From Fidelibacterota bacterium (GTDB lineage: Bacteria > Fidelibacterota > UBA8477 > JABMPR01), in the NCBI GenBank assembly GCA_016845065.1, contig JAERTG010000100.1:171360-225950 (forward strand): a DNA stretch of 54,591 nucleotides, written 5' to 3'. Both the position numbers and the translations under genes were made by a program. Numbering within the stretch: position 1 is the first letter of the stretch; each line of letters opens with the position of its first letter. Below are positions 26,010 to 35,996 of this stretch, piece by piece. Under the pieces are notes generated by a model. That model had not been told where the DNA came from. It ran no database searches and saw only the letters and a list, made by a program, of their open reading frames with translations.

Positions 26010-28094
26010 TTATCGGATAACAATAAATTTTCGAAAAGTTGATTGACCTTCAGGAGTTTCAAAATGGGCAACGTAAATCCCGCTGGACACAACCTGTCTA
26101 TATTTGGTAATTGAATCCCAGGATTCATCACCGCTATTATCATTGTGCTCAATGGTTTTAATTAAGTCGCCACGTTCTGTGTAAATGCGAATTGTGCAAA
26201 CACCTGGAATATCATAAAAATACAATCGGTCAACACCAGACTCACTGAATTGCAGGTCTTTAGACTTAATATTATAAGGATTAGGAACCACGCGGATCTT
26301 GCTGAGATGATCCCCAGCTGGTCGTTTAAGCGAGGCTCCTTTGTTTGTCATTGTATAGAATTTACTGCTGTAGAGCGGTGCTCCAGGAGATACCTGATTG
26401 GTATTGCCATCATCATAGGAAACAACATAGTAGAAATACTTGAAGCCGCGTTTCGCCTTAACATCTGCGTACTCATTGGTAAGATCATCCACATCGCAGG
26501 AGAATATTTCCTCATAAGTCGTATCAGGTTTATGAATCGCCCTGAAGACCTTGTAACCCATAAATCCTGGATGGGTCTCAGCATTTGAATCCCAGGAAAG
26601 ACCGATCTGATCTCCTCCTGAGGTAACTGTAAATTCAGCTGGTGGAGGGGGAGGTTCCGGGACCGCATAATCAGAATCATAGGTATCTATTGCGCGGTGA
26701 AAGGTCTGAAAAAGTGAATCCTCGCCAGTAAATATCCAGTTATTCTTATATTCATCTTTGTTAGCAGGCACAGATCCATCAGGATTCAATAAGTCTCCAA
26801 CAGCGACACTTCCATCAAACCAATTCCCACCTACTTCATAGCACATATCCCGATTGATTCCTGCTGCAGCTTCAGCCAGAACAATATGAATTTTCTCACC
26901 GGGAGCGATGTCATATGGTCCAAAGGCGTGGAGTTGTGAATAACCACCAGGATCCGTACCCCAGGTGTCAGCATAACTGCCTCCCACAGCTTCAGCATGT
27001 GATTCCGGGGGATGTCCCGCCGCCATATGCAGATATCGTTCCTGCATTTTAACAGGATTGAATTGATCATTGCTCTGGGTGATAGGTTCATCTGAACCTG
27101 TATATAAGGTCGTAGATGGTTGAGATAAATCATCGGTTTGATCGGTGGTGGATTTATCAGCATGAATAGTAACCACTCCAACGAATTGCTGAGCACTGAG
27201 GTGACCATCTCCGCCATCACCATAGTACGGGGAGCCGAGGTTATCATGACCATCAGCTGCTTGAGAATGCAACCCATGCCAGGAATAGAGAGCTCTTATT
27301 TCATCGTCTGCCGGATTTTCACCAATTACCTCATTCATGGTATTCGCACCCCAGGCTGTATTTTGAGGAGCCCAGTATCCACCTGCACCATAGGGGCCAC
27401 TCTCTCTAGTAGGAGCATAGCGATATTGTAAACCGAAATAAACGCCAGTGAGTGTTTCACTAAATGAGTTTCCAGCGACATCATAAATACCCGTATTCTC
27501 AAACACATAATCAAAGACATGATAATTATCATGGTTTTGATTAGAGAATCCTCGAATCGTGCGAGTCATAGTAATACCGGTGGAGGTATTGACAATATTT
27601 ACGATTTTGCGATCCTCTATCATGTTGGCATCAACACTATCTACGATATCCAGATACTGTAGCGTGCTGGCAGGATCACCATCGACAAACACAGCGGGAT
27701 GATCATATTTACCATACATTTTGAAAGTTTGAATCAGTATCTCAGTTTTGGTGTCCACAGGACCACGAGGACCCACATGAGCCACTTTATAATCAAATTC
27801 GCTGTTCACCTGAGGATCAAAGAAATTGCTTGTACCTATCCATAAAGCTTTGGCAGCCTGTGCATCTTGAAAGCTGAATTGTGCTGGCCACCGGAGACCA
27901 TCTTGCTGGTCTCGTATCTGTCCTGTGCGTCCGACCTCAACCTCGCTGCCCTCTTCTGAATACCAGTTATGCAAATTACCTACAGCAATCCACTTGCTCT
28001 CAGCGGCAGAAATATTACTTAGTAGCAGAATGATCCCGAGGCATAGACTCAGGGTGCGCCAATAAATTTTACTTTTCATTTTATTTGCCATCAT
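26010..28094 (-). CDS. Secreted partner protein of TonB receptor (FN3, T9SS-like C-terminal domain), paralogue of 18913-21015
   Basis: This protein of about 694 residues has a signal peptide with a hydrophobic core (LSLCLGIILLLSNISAAES). The N-terminal domain, FN3 domain (PPPPAEFTVTSGGDQIGLSW, about 490-590) and C-terminal domain (RVVPNPYNI, CTIRIYTERGDLIKTIEH, ending FRKFIVIR) match the 18913-21015 protein throughout. The last 80 residues are nearly identical, suggesting recent duplication or gene conversion. An ATG at 28115 is also possible. I prefer 28094 because AAGGA lies about 10 nt upstream and the signal peptide is then of normal length. It follows the TonB receptor gene closely and precedes a lipoprotein gene by 11 nt. 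Confidence 0.8.
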   Translation of the reverse strand: MMANKMKSKIYWRTLSLCLGIILLLSNISAAESKWIAVGNLHNWYSEEGSEVEVGRTGQIRDQQDGLRWPAQFSFQDAQAAKALWIGTSNFFDPQVNSEFDYKVAHVGPRGPVDTKTEILIQTFKMYGKYDHPAVFVDGDPASTLQYLDIVDSVDANMIEDRKIVNIVNTSTGITMTRTIRGFSNQNHDNYHVFDYVFENTGIYDVAGNSFSETLTGVYFGLQYRYAPTRESGPYGAGGYWAPQNTAWGANTMNEVIGENPADDEIRALYSWHGLHSQAADGHDNLGSPYYGDGGDGHLSAQQFVGVVTIHADKSTTDQTDDLSQPSTTLYTGSDEPITQSNDQFNPVKMQERYLHMAAGHPPESHAEAVGGSYADTWGTDPGGYSQLHAFGPYDIAPGEKIHIVLAEAAAGINRDMCYEVGGNWFDGSVAVGDLLNPDGSVPANKDEYKNNWIFTGEDSLFQTFHRAIDTYDSDYAVPEPPPPPAEFTVTSGGDQIGLSWDSNAETHPGFMGYKVFRAIHKPDTTYEEIFSCDVDDLTNEYADVKAKRGFKYFYYVVSYDDGNTNQVSPGAPLYSSKFYTMTNKGASLKRPAGDHLSKIRVVPNPYNIKSKDLQFSESGVDRLYFYDIPGVCTIRIYTERGDLIKTIEHNDNSGDESWDSITKYRQVVSSGIYVAHFETPEGQSTFRKFIVIR

Positions 28095-28129
28095 AAATGT
28101 ATTTTCCTTATTCATGCATCTGCATTCTT

Positions 28130-31100
28130 CTAGAAATCATAAGAAATATTTAAACCCAGAAAAATGTCCTGGGGTGAAAGAAAAATGAATGAACCCTGAT
28201 TGGGCATATCGATATAAGCTTTACTCTCAACTACCTCGTTCAAGTAGCTGGATTCTACCTCTTCCCAACCGCTGACATGATCGTATTGCAGATAAGTCTC
28301 AGTGACTGCATCATAGTAAATACCCCGCTCACTCCGTGCATCATCTGACAGTTTTTCAATGTCGGCAATCCACTCGATGGGTACAAAGGCCACATCATCC
28401 GGTCTCACATCACCAGGATTGTCATTGTGCTCAATACCCGGGAATACGGGCTCTCCAATGGCTTCCAACTTGTCTTCAGGAAGTAATAATGATCCCAAAT
28501 AGAAGTCATAATCATGAATATCCTCAAAACCGTATCTGCTGAAGGTTTTCAGATTCAGGGCATTATTGATATCAGCGAAAAACTTGATACTCATATTCCC
28601 AGCCTTGAATATTTTTGAGATCTTCAAGTCCACAGACTTCGAATCCTGCCATCTGAAATTGTAACCAATGCCCTCTATCCCTCTGGGATTGTATTCGAAC
28701 CAGGATCCGGCTCTCCAACTGCTCAACACGTTGAGATGCCATTCGGCCAAAGGCTTCTGACTGAAGATGGTTGGTCCAAAGTTGCGGGGTGTATGAAAAT
28801 CAATGACTGATTTCACCCGAGGGGTTGGTCTCGGTTTACTCTGAACTGAGTTATTCCTCAGGTAATCTCTCTGCTCACTTGGGTTTTGATAGTATTGCTT
28901 GACGCCAAAATAGCCGGATGTATTCACCCGGTATTCAAAGTTGACATTTCCAGTAATCCAATCCCCCACCATTTTGGAGATATCTGCTTCAAATCCTCTG
29001 ATATCCTCATAACTGTTAGCAGTAAGGTGGCTATAGTTCACTTGACCACTGGCACTTATATATCTCGTCCAATCCTGCTGATCCGTAATATCCTTGTAAT
29101 AAGCAGCCAGATGAAGCAGATAGGTATCGAATAAGGCATGATCATAACCCAATTCATATGAAATGGTTCTGGCTTGATCAAGGTTGGGATCCCCGATTAC
29201 GGAGAGTTGAGTGAGGTCCTCAATTTCCCGATCACCATTTAGAACCACTTTACGCTGTACTCTGAAGAGGCTTTCCGTGGTTGGTACCTGACGATAATGA
29301 CCATAGTTGAAATACAGTTTTGAGTTGATTGTGATAGGATGTGAGATAGCCAATCTGGGACTTAGATAAAACCGTGGCTTCACATCTTCTTTTTCAAATG
29401 TATCTTCTACAGATTGACTATAGCTCGAGGAATAAAAGCTCTCGTCATAAGGATCTACCTTGTACCATGAAGTATTGGGACTGATGAGTTCTGCATTCAG
29501 ACCCAGAGAAGCAATAAATCCTTCAAACTCCATCTTATCCTGCAGGTATGCTGTAAATCTATACGGCGTGTAATACATCCGTGACCAATAGTTTCCCTCT
29601 GGTAAGAAGTAATTCAATGAGCCAAACTCCATTTCGAGATCATCGTAAACGAAATCAAACCCAGCCTTAATCTGATTGTTTGGGTTCACCTGATTTACAT
29701 AGTCTCCACTAAAAGAGGTAGTTTTGACAATTGACTGATCACGAGAGGTGCTTACTGCACCACCCATATTCATATTACCATCAATAGTACTGACTGGTGT
29801 GCCATAAAAACCCTCAGGAGCTTCATCCACAAAATAGCCATCGAATATCTCATAGACCTGGGCAAGGTCCCTGTCCGCTCCCGGACCTGTGTCATATTTC
29901 TTTTTGATATGTTTGACAATAAACTCATAGTAGGATGAAGAGCTAAGGAGATGTGTAAATTTCGCTGAATAGGTCGCATGTTCAACAGCAGTTGGTGCCC
30001 AGTATTGGTTCGAATACAATCTCCAGGGCATGGTAAAACCTGCCCGATTCACCTGTGATGCCAGATCCCAGACCGATGACATATAGCCGGTCAGACCACC
30101 TCTGGATGACGTTGTGGCTGTGAGATTTCCAGCCATGTACGTGAAATTCAGTTTCTTAGAAGGGTCAATATCTGAAGTTAGACGCAGGAGGGTTGTCTTT
30201 GACAGAGTACCACTCTCTGACACAGGATATAAATACTCGTTGTTTTCTTGACGATAGGAAAGAAAGAACCTCAAATTGCCCAGATTTTCACCAATCATGG
30301 GCACTGGACCTCCAAAACCACCGTCGATGTTTATATCAGGATTAACGATGTTGCCTGGTTTACGGTATTGCCATTCAAATAATCTTTTAGCGGCTTGAGG
30401 CGTCAAATCATCACTGGGATCGTCATTTGCCAGGGTAGCTTCTGATACAGCATCCCATCCTACAAAAGAAGGATATTGACGTTGAGTATATTTATCCCAG
30501 GTAGTGTATTCTCCATCTTCGTTATAATCTGTGTAGACCTCTCCCTCATCCCAATACCCATTCCCATTTGCATCAGTATAGGTTTCGCCAACTTCAGTTC
30601 CAGTCCATGCCACAGCATCGTCGAGATAAGGTCTCATATAAAAGGAATCTTCGTCATAGGGTGATATTCCAAAATGTTTTGGTTCTGCAGCGCTGTGCTT
30701 GATAGTAAGGGTTCCGCTGTACCCGCCACTACCATCTTTTGTCACCACATTAACCACACCTGATCGAACATTTCCGTATTCTGCACTGAAACCTCCAGTT
30801 TGAACAGAAATCTCCTGAACCGAACTGAGTGGAATACCAGTAATTGGCTTATTGGTTCTCTCATCCTTCAACTCAATTCCATCGATCATGAGGGATGTTT
30901 CTTCTGTCCCTCCACCCCTGACAGAAAAACCACTTACTCCAGCTTGAAGCGTCAGGACCTCTGATACGCTGGTGACAGGTAATTCTTCAATTCCCTCAGA
31001 AGTGACACTCCGTTGGCTGGCTGCTACATCCATCTTGATAACTTTACGTTCAGCTACAATTACTACTGATTCACCCTCAAGGACCTGCTCTCCCATCTCA

Positions 31101-31396
31101 ATATTAACGGTCTGGGTTCTATCAATTTCAACCCGGACATCCTCAATCGTGGTTTCAGCATAACCAATCATACTTGCTTTTAAGGTTTGGTATCCTGGTG
31201 GCACATTCAGTATGACGTAATAACCTGTGATATCAGTAACGGCCCCAAGACGGGTTCCTTCAACGATGATGTTCACTCCAATCATCGCCTCCCCAGTGGT
31301 TTTTTCCACCACCTCCCCTGAAATTTTTCCTGTTGTTGCTGCCATAATGGTGGATGCCAGGACTAACATGATAAGGAATAGACTAGCTTTTCTCAT
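28130..31396 (-). CDS. TonB-dependent receptor with carboxypeptidase-regulatory-like domain and calcium-motif insertion
   Basis: This 1088-residue protein is the first gene of the probable seven-gene operon. It has a signal peptide (about 1-19), a carboxypeptidase-regulatory-like domain (GKISGEVVEKTTGEAMIGVN, about 22-105), a plug (about 115-235, with SVRGGGTEETSLMIDGIEL and AEYGNVRSGVVNVVT) and a barrel ending LGLNISYDF. Near residues 275-310 two DxNxDG motifs (DANGNGYWDEGE, DYNEDGEYT) interrupt a segment otherwise shared with the receptor at 21015-23957. The ATG at 31396 has GAGGT 7 nt upstream and gives a clean signal peptide, so it is preferred to an ATG ten codons earlier. The upstream intergenic region carries a perfect 25-bp dyad. 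Confidence 0.92.
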   Translation of the reverse strand: MRKASLFLIMLVLASTIMAATTGKISGEVVEKTTGEAMIGVNIIVEGTRLGAVTDITGYYVILNVPPGYQTLKASMIGYAETTIEDVRVEIDRTQTVNIEMGEQVLEGESVVIVAERKVIKMDVAASQRSVTSEGIEELPVTSVSEVLTLQAGVSGFSVRGGGTEETSLMIDGIELKDERTNKPITGIPLSSVQEISVQTGGFSAEYGNVRSGVVNVVTKDGSGGYSGTLTIKHSAAEPKHFGISPYDEDSFYMRPYLDDAVAWTGTEVGETYTDANGNGYWDEGEVYTDYNEDGEYTTWDKYTQRQYPSFVGWDAVSEATLANDDPSDDLTPQAAKRLFEWQYRKPGNIVNPDINIDGGFGGPVPMIGENLGNLRFFLSYRQENNEYLYPVSESGTLSKTTLLRLTSDIDPSKKLNFTYMAGNLTATTSSRGGLTGYMSSVWDLASQVNRAGFTMPWRLYSNQYWAPTAVEHATYSAKFTHLLSSSSYYEFIVKHIKKKYDTGPGADRDLAQVYEIFDGYFVDEAPEGFYGTPVSTIDGNMNMGGAVSTSRDQSIVKTTSFSGDYVNQVNPNNQIKAGFDFVYDDLEMEFGSLNYFLPEGNYWSRMYYTPYRFTAYLQDKMEFEGFIASLGLNAELISPNTSWYKVDPYDESFYSSSYSQSVEDTFEKEDVKPRFYLSPRLAISHPITINSKLYFNYGHYRQVPTTESLFRVQRKVVLNGDREIEDLTQLSVIGDPNLDQARTISYELGYDHALFDTYLLHLAAYYKDITDQQDWTRYISASGQVNYSHLTANSYEDIRGFEADISKMVGDWITGNVNFEYRVNTSGYFGVKQYYQNPSEQRDYLRNNSVQSKPRPTPRVKSVIDFHTPRNFGPTIFSQKPLAEWHLNVLSSWRAGSWFEYNPRGIEGIGYNFRWQDSKSVDLKISKIFKAGNMSIKFFADINNALNLKTFSRYGFEDIHDYDFYLGSLLLPEDKLEAIGEPVFPGIEHNDNPGDVRPDDVAFVPIEWIADIEKLSDDARSERGIYYDAVTETYLQYDHVSGWEEVESSYLNEVVESKAYIDMPNQGSFIFLSPQDIFLGLNISYDF

Positions 31397-31762
31397 ATAT
31401 CTTACCTCAAGCTGTGAAATTCTCATGATGAGTTAAAAAAGAACCCATCAAATTCCGGATAATATATTTTGTATTAACAATCATATAATTATTGGTCTGA
31501 CCCATTGAAATCAAGAGCAGAAAAGTAGACAAGATTGTTAAACCTTGACAAACACATTGGTGTGTATCCCCATAAATTTTTAATCCTGAAAATATAGGGA
31601 TTCCTTTAGTTAATACTAATTATTTATTAACTGAAACAATAGAGTGCCTAAACCTCCCTTATCATTATGTTTATTATAATACTAGGGAATCTGTATTGAA
31701 GATATATAGGGGTAATTTTTCCAGCGTATTGAGTAAAATTATCGTGCTTAATAAGGATTAAA
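31397..31762. other. AT-rich intergenic region between polA and the receptor operon
   Basis: This 366-bp stretch has no credible gene. It must hold the end of the polA transcript and the promoter of the 31396-17640 operon. I see no clear intrinsic terminator. The notable feature is the perfect dyad at 31608-31632. On the minus strand, TTGTTT-N18-TATTAA overlaps that dyad and is a weak promoter candidate, which would leave a leader of about 200 nt. Confidence 0.5.
31608..31632. promoter_or_regulatory. 25-bp operator-like dyad (site B) upstream of the receptor operon
   Basis: AGTTAATA (31608-31615), a 9-bp spacer and TATTAACT (31625-31632) form a perfect 8-bp inverted repeat. Arm length, spacer length and consensus are shared with 16019-16043 and 46889-46913. 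It lies 212 bp upstream of the receptor start codon. Confidence 0.68.
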
Positions 31763-34489
31763 TCAATGAGCCTCTAACCAATTGTCACCTACCCCAATAT
31801 CCACCGTCAGTGGAATATCCAGATCAACAGCGTGTTCCATGGTCTCTTTCACTAGAGAAGTCAGCCTATCAATTTCATCATCCGGTACTTCGAACACCAA
31901 TTCATCATGCACCTGTAAGATCATCTTGCTCTTGAGATCTCCATCCTTTAATCGCCTGTGAACTTGAATCATGGCCAGTTTAATGATGTCTGCAGCAGTT
32001 CCCTGAATTGGCATATTGGTGGCAATGCGTTCTGCCCCCTCCCTGCTCATTCGATTGGAAGCATCAATATCGGGAACTGGTCTCTTCCTACCAAAGAGGG
32101 TCTGGACATATTTATGCTCACGAGCAAATTCGATGGTCTCGTCCAGGTAATTTCTAATCCCGGGGTAGGTGTTAAAATATTCACTGATCAATTCAGCAGC
32201 TTCGCCCCTGGAAATCTCCAGTTCATTGGACATGCGAAATGGACCCGCTCCATACATAATACCAAAGTTAACCACCTTGGCTCGTCGACGTTGATCCTCA
32301 TTTACACCAAAGAGATCAGTACCAAATACATGTGCAGCCGTTGCAGTATGGATATCTTCACCATTTTTAAAGGCTTCGATGAGACGCTCATCCTTTGAGT
32401 ATTGAGCCATAAGTCTGAGTTCTATTTGTGAATAATCTGCTGCCAGAATTTTCCATCCGCTGGATTGAGGCCTGAATGCCTTGCGAATATCCCGACCTAG
32501 TTCAGTTCTAACGGGAATGTTCTGAAAATTAGGATTGGTTGAACTCAAACGACCTGTCGCAGCAATGGTCTGGTTAAAATTGGAGTGAATCCGGTTGGTT
32601 TTTTCGTGGATCAACAGTGGCAAGGTATCCGTGTAAGTGGATTTTAGTTTAGCAACCTGCCTGTAATCCAGCATATAGCGTGGGATGGCATGCTCTTTGG
32701 CCAGAATCTGTAGAACATTCACATCTGTTGAATAACCCGTTTTGGTCTTTCGAATAGGCTTGATCCCTTTCTTCTCAAAAAGAATCTCAGCGACCTGACG
32801 TGGCGAAGCTACATTAAATTCTTCTCCTGCTTCTTCAAAAATAGCCTTTTCAAGCCTGACTAACTCCTTGCCCAGGCTCTCCGACATATCATTCAGAATC
32901 TTAGCATCCACATAGGTTCCCTCACGCTCCATATCCAAAAGTACAGGCATCAACGGGAGATCAATGTCATCTAGCACAGAATTGAGCTGATCCTTCTCAA
33001 TTTTATCTGCGAGGATTTCATATAACTGAAACGAAATATCAGCATCTTCGGCTGCATATTCACTGATTACATCAAGTGTCACCAGATCCATTGTAATCTG
33101 ATCTTTACCCTTGCCGATGAGTTCTTCGATATGGATAGGATCAATACCAAGATATTGGACGCTCAGGTCATTCATGCCATACCCACGACCACCTGGATTC
33201 ACCAGATACCCTGCGATTTGTGAATCAAAACTCACTCCAGCGACATCAATGCCATAGCTTTTCAGCACAGATAGATCAAACTTGAGATTGTGACCTGTTT
33301 TTTTGATTGATTCTGAAGCCCAAAATGGTTTGAGCTCCCGAAGAACAATATCTATATCATCCGATGTAAAACAGCCATCTGGTGGATTTGGATATTTCAC
33401 AGCAATATAGACCGCATTATTGGCCTCCCAGGCAAAGGACAATCCTACAATTTCCGTGGTAAGCACATCAAGACTGGTGGTTTCCAGGTCAAATGCGACC
33501 ATCTCCTTGGTCTTCAGGGTTTCAATCAATTCAATAAGCTCAGGGATGTGTTTAACTACCGTATAATTACGTGATCTCTCTTTACGAACAGGCTCATCAC
33601 CTGTGGCATAAAGTGCACGGACATCATCGAGGGGTTTCATGAGATTGAAGAGCTCAAACTCCTGAAACACACTGCGTGCCGCATCAATATCCATGGATTC
33701 AATACGAATCTCTTCCCAGCTTGGCATATCGTCCATATCGGTTTTTATGGTGACCAATTCACGGGATAGAAGTGCCTTTTCTCTATTTTCTTCAAGTTTA
33801 AGCTTCAATTTTGGGTTTTTAACATCATCCAGCTTCTCATAGAGCTCAAGCATGGATCCATGCTCATTAATCAGTTTTACAGCCGTTTTGGGACCCACAC
33901 CGGGCACGCCTGGTACATTATCCGATGCGTCACCCATGAGTCCCAGTAAATCGATGATCTTCTCAGGTGGAACACCCCACTTTTCTTCAACGAAGGCAGA
34001 GGTCCAAACTTTATTATCCTTTGGATTCACAATTTGCACATTGTCATTAACCAGTTGGGCAAAATCTTTATCACCTGACAGAACTTTTACTTCGAAACCC
34101 TGATTAGCCCCAAGCTTGGAAATAGTTCCAATAATGTCGTCTGCCTCAAAACCCTCACGTTTCAAATAGGGAATGTTCAATTTGGTTACCACGTCATCTA
34201 TAACGGGCAATTGAGCGGCTAACTCGTCAGGCATTTTCTCACGTGTGGCCTTATATTCTGGGTATTGCTTATGGCGGAATGTCTTTTCCTTGGTGTCCAT
34301 AACCACAGCCAAATATTCTGGATTCTCCCGAGTCATGAGTCTCAGCATGGCATTCATAAACCCATAAATCGCACTCACCAATTGCCCCTTGGAGTTGATC
34401 AGGGGATTTCTGATAAAGGCAAAATGAGATCTATAAACCAGTGCTGAGCCATCTATTAAATATATTACTTTGGATTTTTTATCGTTCAT
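31763..34489 (-). CDS. polA: DNA polymerase I
   Basis: This 908-residue protein has the normal length and three-domain layout of the family. The 5'-3' exonuclease (about 1-290) contains GFEADDIIG and GDASDNVPGVPGVGPKTA. The 3'-5' exonuclease (about 320-500) keeps its acidic residues: FDLETTSLD (Exo I), TGHNLKFDL (Exo II) and YAAEDADIS (Exo III), so proofreading is probably intact. The polymerase domain (about 510-908) has motif A DYSQIELRLMAQYS, motif B RRRAKVVNFGIMYG and motif C QVHDELVFEV. It acts in Okazaki-fragment maturation and repair. It is the last gene of the minus-strand core cluster, about 95 nt after rimO. Confidence 0.98.
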   Translation of the reverse strand: MNDKKSKVIYLIDGSALVYRSHFAFIRNPLINSKGQLVSAIYGFMNAMLRLMTRENPEYLAVVMDTKEKTFRHKQYPEYKATREKMPDELAAQLPVIDDVVTKLNIPYLKREGFEADDIIGTISKLGANQGFEVKVLSGDKDFAQLVNDNVQIVNPKDNKVWTSAFVEEKWGVPPEKIIDLLGLMGDASDNVPGVPGVGPKTAVKLINEHGSMLELYEKLDDVKNPKLKLKLEENREKALLSRELVTIKTDMDDMPSWEEIRIESMDIDAARSVFQEFELFNLMKPLDDVRALYATGDEPVRKERSRNYTVVKHIPELIELIETLKTKEMVAFDLETTSLDVLTTEIVGLSFAWEANNAVYIAVKYPNPPDGCFTSDDIDIVLRELKPFWASESIKKTGHNLKFDLSVLKSYGIDVAGVSFDSQIAGYLVNPGGRGYGMNDLSVQYLGIDPIHIEELIGKGKDQITMDLVTLDVISEYAAEDADISFQLYEILADKIEKDQLNSVLDDIDLPLMPVLLDMEREGTYVDAKILNDMSESLGKELVRLEKAIFEEAGEEFNVASPRQVAEILFEKKGIKPIRKTKTGYSTDVNVLQILAKEHAIPRYMLDYRQVAKLKSTYTDTLPLLIHEKTNRIHSNFNQTIAATGRLSSTNPNFQNIPVRTELGRDIRKAFRPQSSGWKILAADYSQIELRLMAQYSKDERLIEAFKNGEDIHTATAAHVFGTDLFGVNEDQRRRAKVVNFGIMYGAGPFRMSNELEISRGEAAELISEYFNTYPGIRNYLDETIEFAREHKYVQTLFGRKRPVPDIDASNRMSREGAERIATNMPIQGTAADIIKLAMIQVHRRLKDGDLKSKMILQVHDELVFEVPDDEIDRLTSLVKETMEHAVDLDIPLTVDIGVGDNWLEAH

Positions 34490-34585
34490 GGGATATCCTG
34501 CTTATGGTTGAATTTGCCAAGATATAAGCATTTCCACCTGTTTATGCCAGTATGAATTACCAGCTTACCGGTTGCGATAGGGTGG

Positions 34586-35920
34586 TTAGCTGAGATTATC
34601 CAGAGGGATGAAATTTTCAGATTTACCTGAAGCATAAAGTTCATATGGTCCAGCATCATCAACTTTTAATCTGACAATACTTCCCACCTCGTAAACACCA
34701 CTTACAATTACCTGCTGATCAATTTCAGGAGCATCCCAAATGGTACGTCCCAACATTTGCTGATCATCATCTGGATCGGGACTATCGATTATGATATCAA
34801 GATCCTGGCCAATTAGAGCCTGATTATTGTTATATGCGATACTATGCTGGAGATCCATAACGGCATCCATTCTCTGGATCTTTACCTCCTGGGGAACATC
34901 ATCTTCAAGATCTGCACCACTGGTATCTTCTTCCTCAGAATACATGAATACCCCGAGGCGGTCAAATTGAATCTCTTCAAGGAAATTAAGCAGGGTATCG
35001 AAATCTTCATCCGTTTCACCAGGGAATCCGACGATGACAGAAGTACGCAATTTCAGTTGAGGTATCTCCCGTCGAAGTTCTAGCAACAGCCGACGTAGAC
35101 CATCGGCATCAAGTCCACGCTTCATGGAAGTCAACATATTTGTAGAAGCATGCTGCACCGGAATATCAAGATAAGGCAGTATCCGCTTGGCCTTTTTGAA
35201 GATGGGAATAAGCTTCCTGGAAAAATGGGAAGGGTGTGCATAGTGCAAACGTATCCAATCCAGACCTTTGATTTCATCCAATTCAGCCAACAACTCATGG
35301 AGATAGCGTTTAGGTCGCAGGTCCCAACCATAGGTAGTGGTATCCTGTCCGATCACCATCATTTCTCTGACACCACGAGCCACCAGTGATTGAGCTTCAC
35401 CGACTAGCGAATCAATTTCCCGGCTGCGTTGCTTACCTCTCATAAGTGGTATAGCGCAGAAACTACATACATTATCACAACCTTCACTGATTTTGAGATA
35501 AGCATAATGACGAGGGGTCAGTAGCTTTCTTCGATGATCAGGATCATCTGCCAGATGTGGTTTTGCGGCAATATATTCAAAAATGTTTCGAAAATCTTCA
35601 GTGACAAAGAACTTATCTACCTCAGGCATTTCTCGCGTGAGCTCTTTCTTGTAACGTGCTGATAGACAGCCTGCTACAAGCAACTCTTTAAGTTCACCAT
35701 CGGTTTTTAGCTGGGCAGCATCCAGGATGACTTCTACTGATTCTTCCTTGGCATCTCCAATAAAACCACATGTGTTTATGATGATGGTACTGGCATCCTG
35801 AGCTTCATCGACCAACTCGATTCCTGCAGATTCCAGACCCCCAGCGATGATCTCGCTATCAACAGTATTCTTCACGCAACCCAGGCTGATTATGTGGACT
35901 TTTTTATTCACATTTTGCAT
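34586..35920 (-). CDS. rimO: Ribosomal protein S12 methylthiotransferase RimO
   Basis: This 444-residue protein has an N-terminal UPF0004 domain with the cluster-binding cysteines (SLGCVKNTVDSE, NTCGFIG, AGCLSARY). The radical SAM domain has CDNVCSFC (CxxxCxxC), and the C-terminal TRAM domain starts near residue 375. RimO adds a methylthio group to the conserved aspartate of ribosomal protein S12 using two [4Fe-4S] clusters. The LGCVKNTVDSE and IPLMRGKQRSR signatures favour RimO over the tRNA enzyme MiaB. It lies between ftsY and polA on the same strand. Confidence 0.96.
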   Translation of the reverse strand: MQNVNKKVHIISLGCVKNTVDSEIIAGGLESAGIELVDEAQDASTIIINTCGFIGDAKEESVEVILDAAQLKTDGELKELLVAGCLSARYKKELTREMPEVDKFFVTEDFRNIFEYIAAKPHLADDPDHRRKLLTPRHYAYLKISEGCDNVCSFCAIPLMRGKQRSREIDSLVGEAQSLVARGVREMMVIGQDTTTYGWDLRPKRYLHELLAELDEIKGLDWIRLHYAHPSHFSRKLIPIFKKAKRILPYLDIPVQHASTNMLTSMKRGLDADGLRRLLLELRREIPQLKLRTSVIVGFPGETDEDFDTLLNFLEEIQFDRLGVFMYSEEEDTSGADLEDDVPQEVKIQRMDAVMDLQHSIAYNNNQALIGQDLDIIIDSPDPDDDQQMLGRTIWDAPEIDQQVIVSGVYEVGSIVRLKVDDAGPYELYASGKSENFIPLDNLS

Positions 35921-35996
35921 AATTATTGAATCCAGTTTATTCTAATTTCTCGAATGGTTCTGGGTGCTAAGCGCGTACATATTTATTTTAGACCTG

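Noticed and set aside
18913..28094. SusD-like assignment of the two receptor partners
   Set aside because: No lipobox, no TPR-like helices; they are beta-rich with an FN3 domain and a sorting domain.
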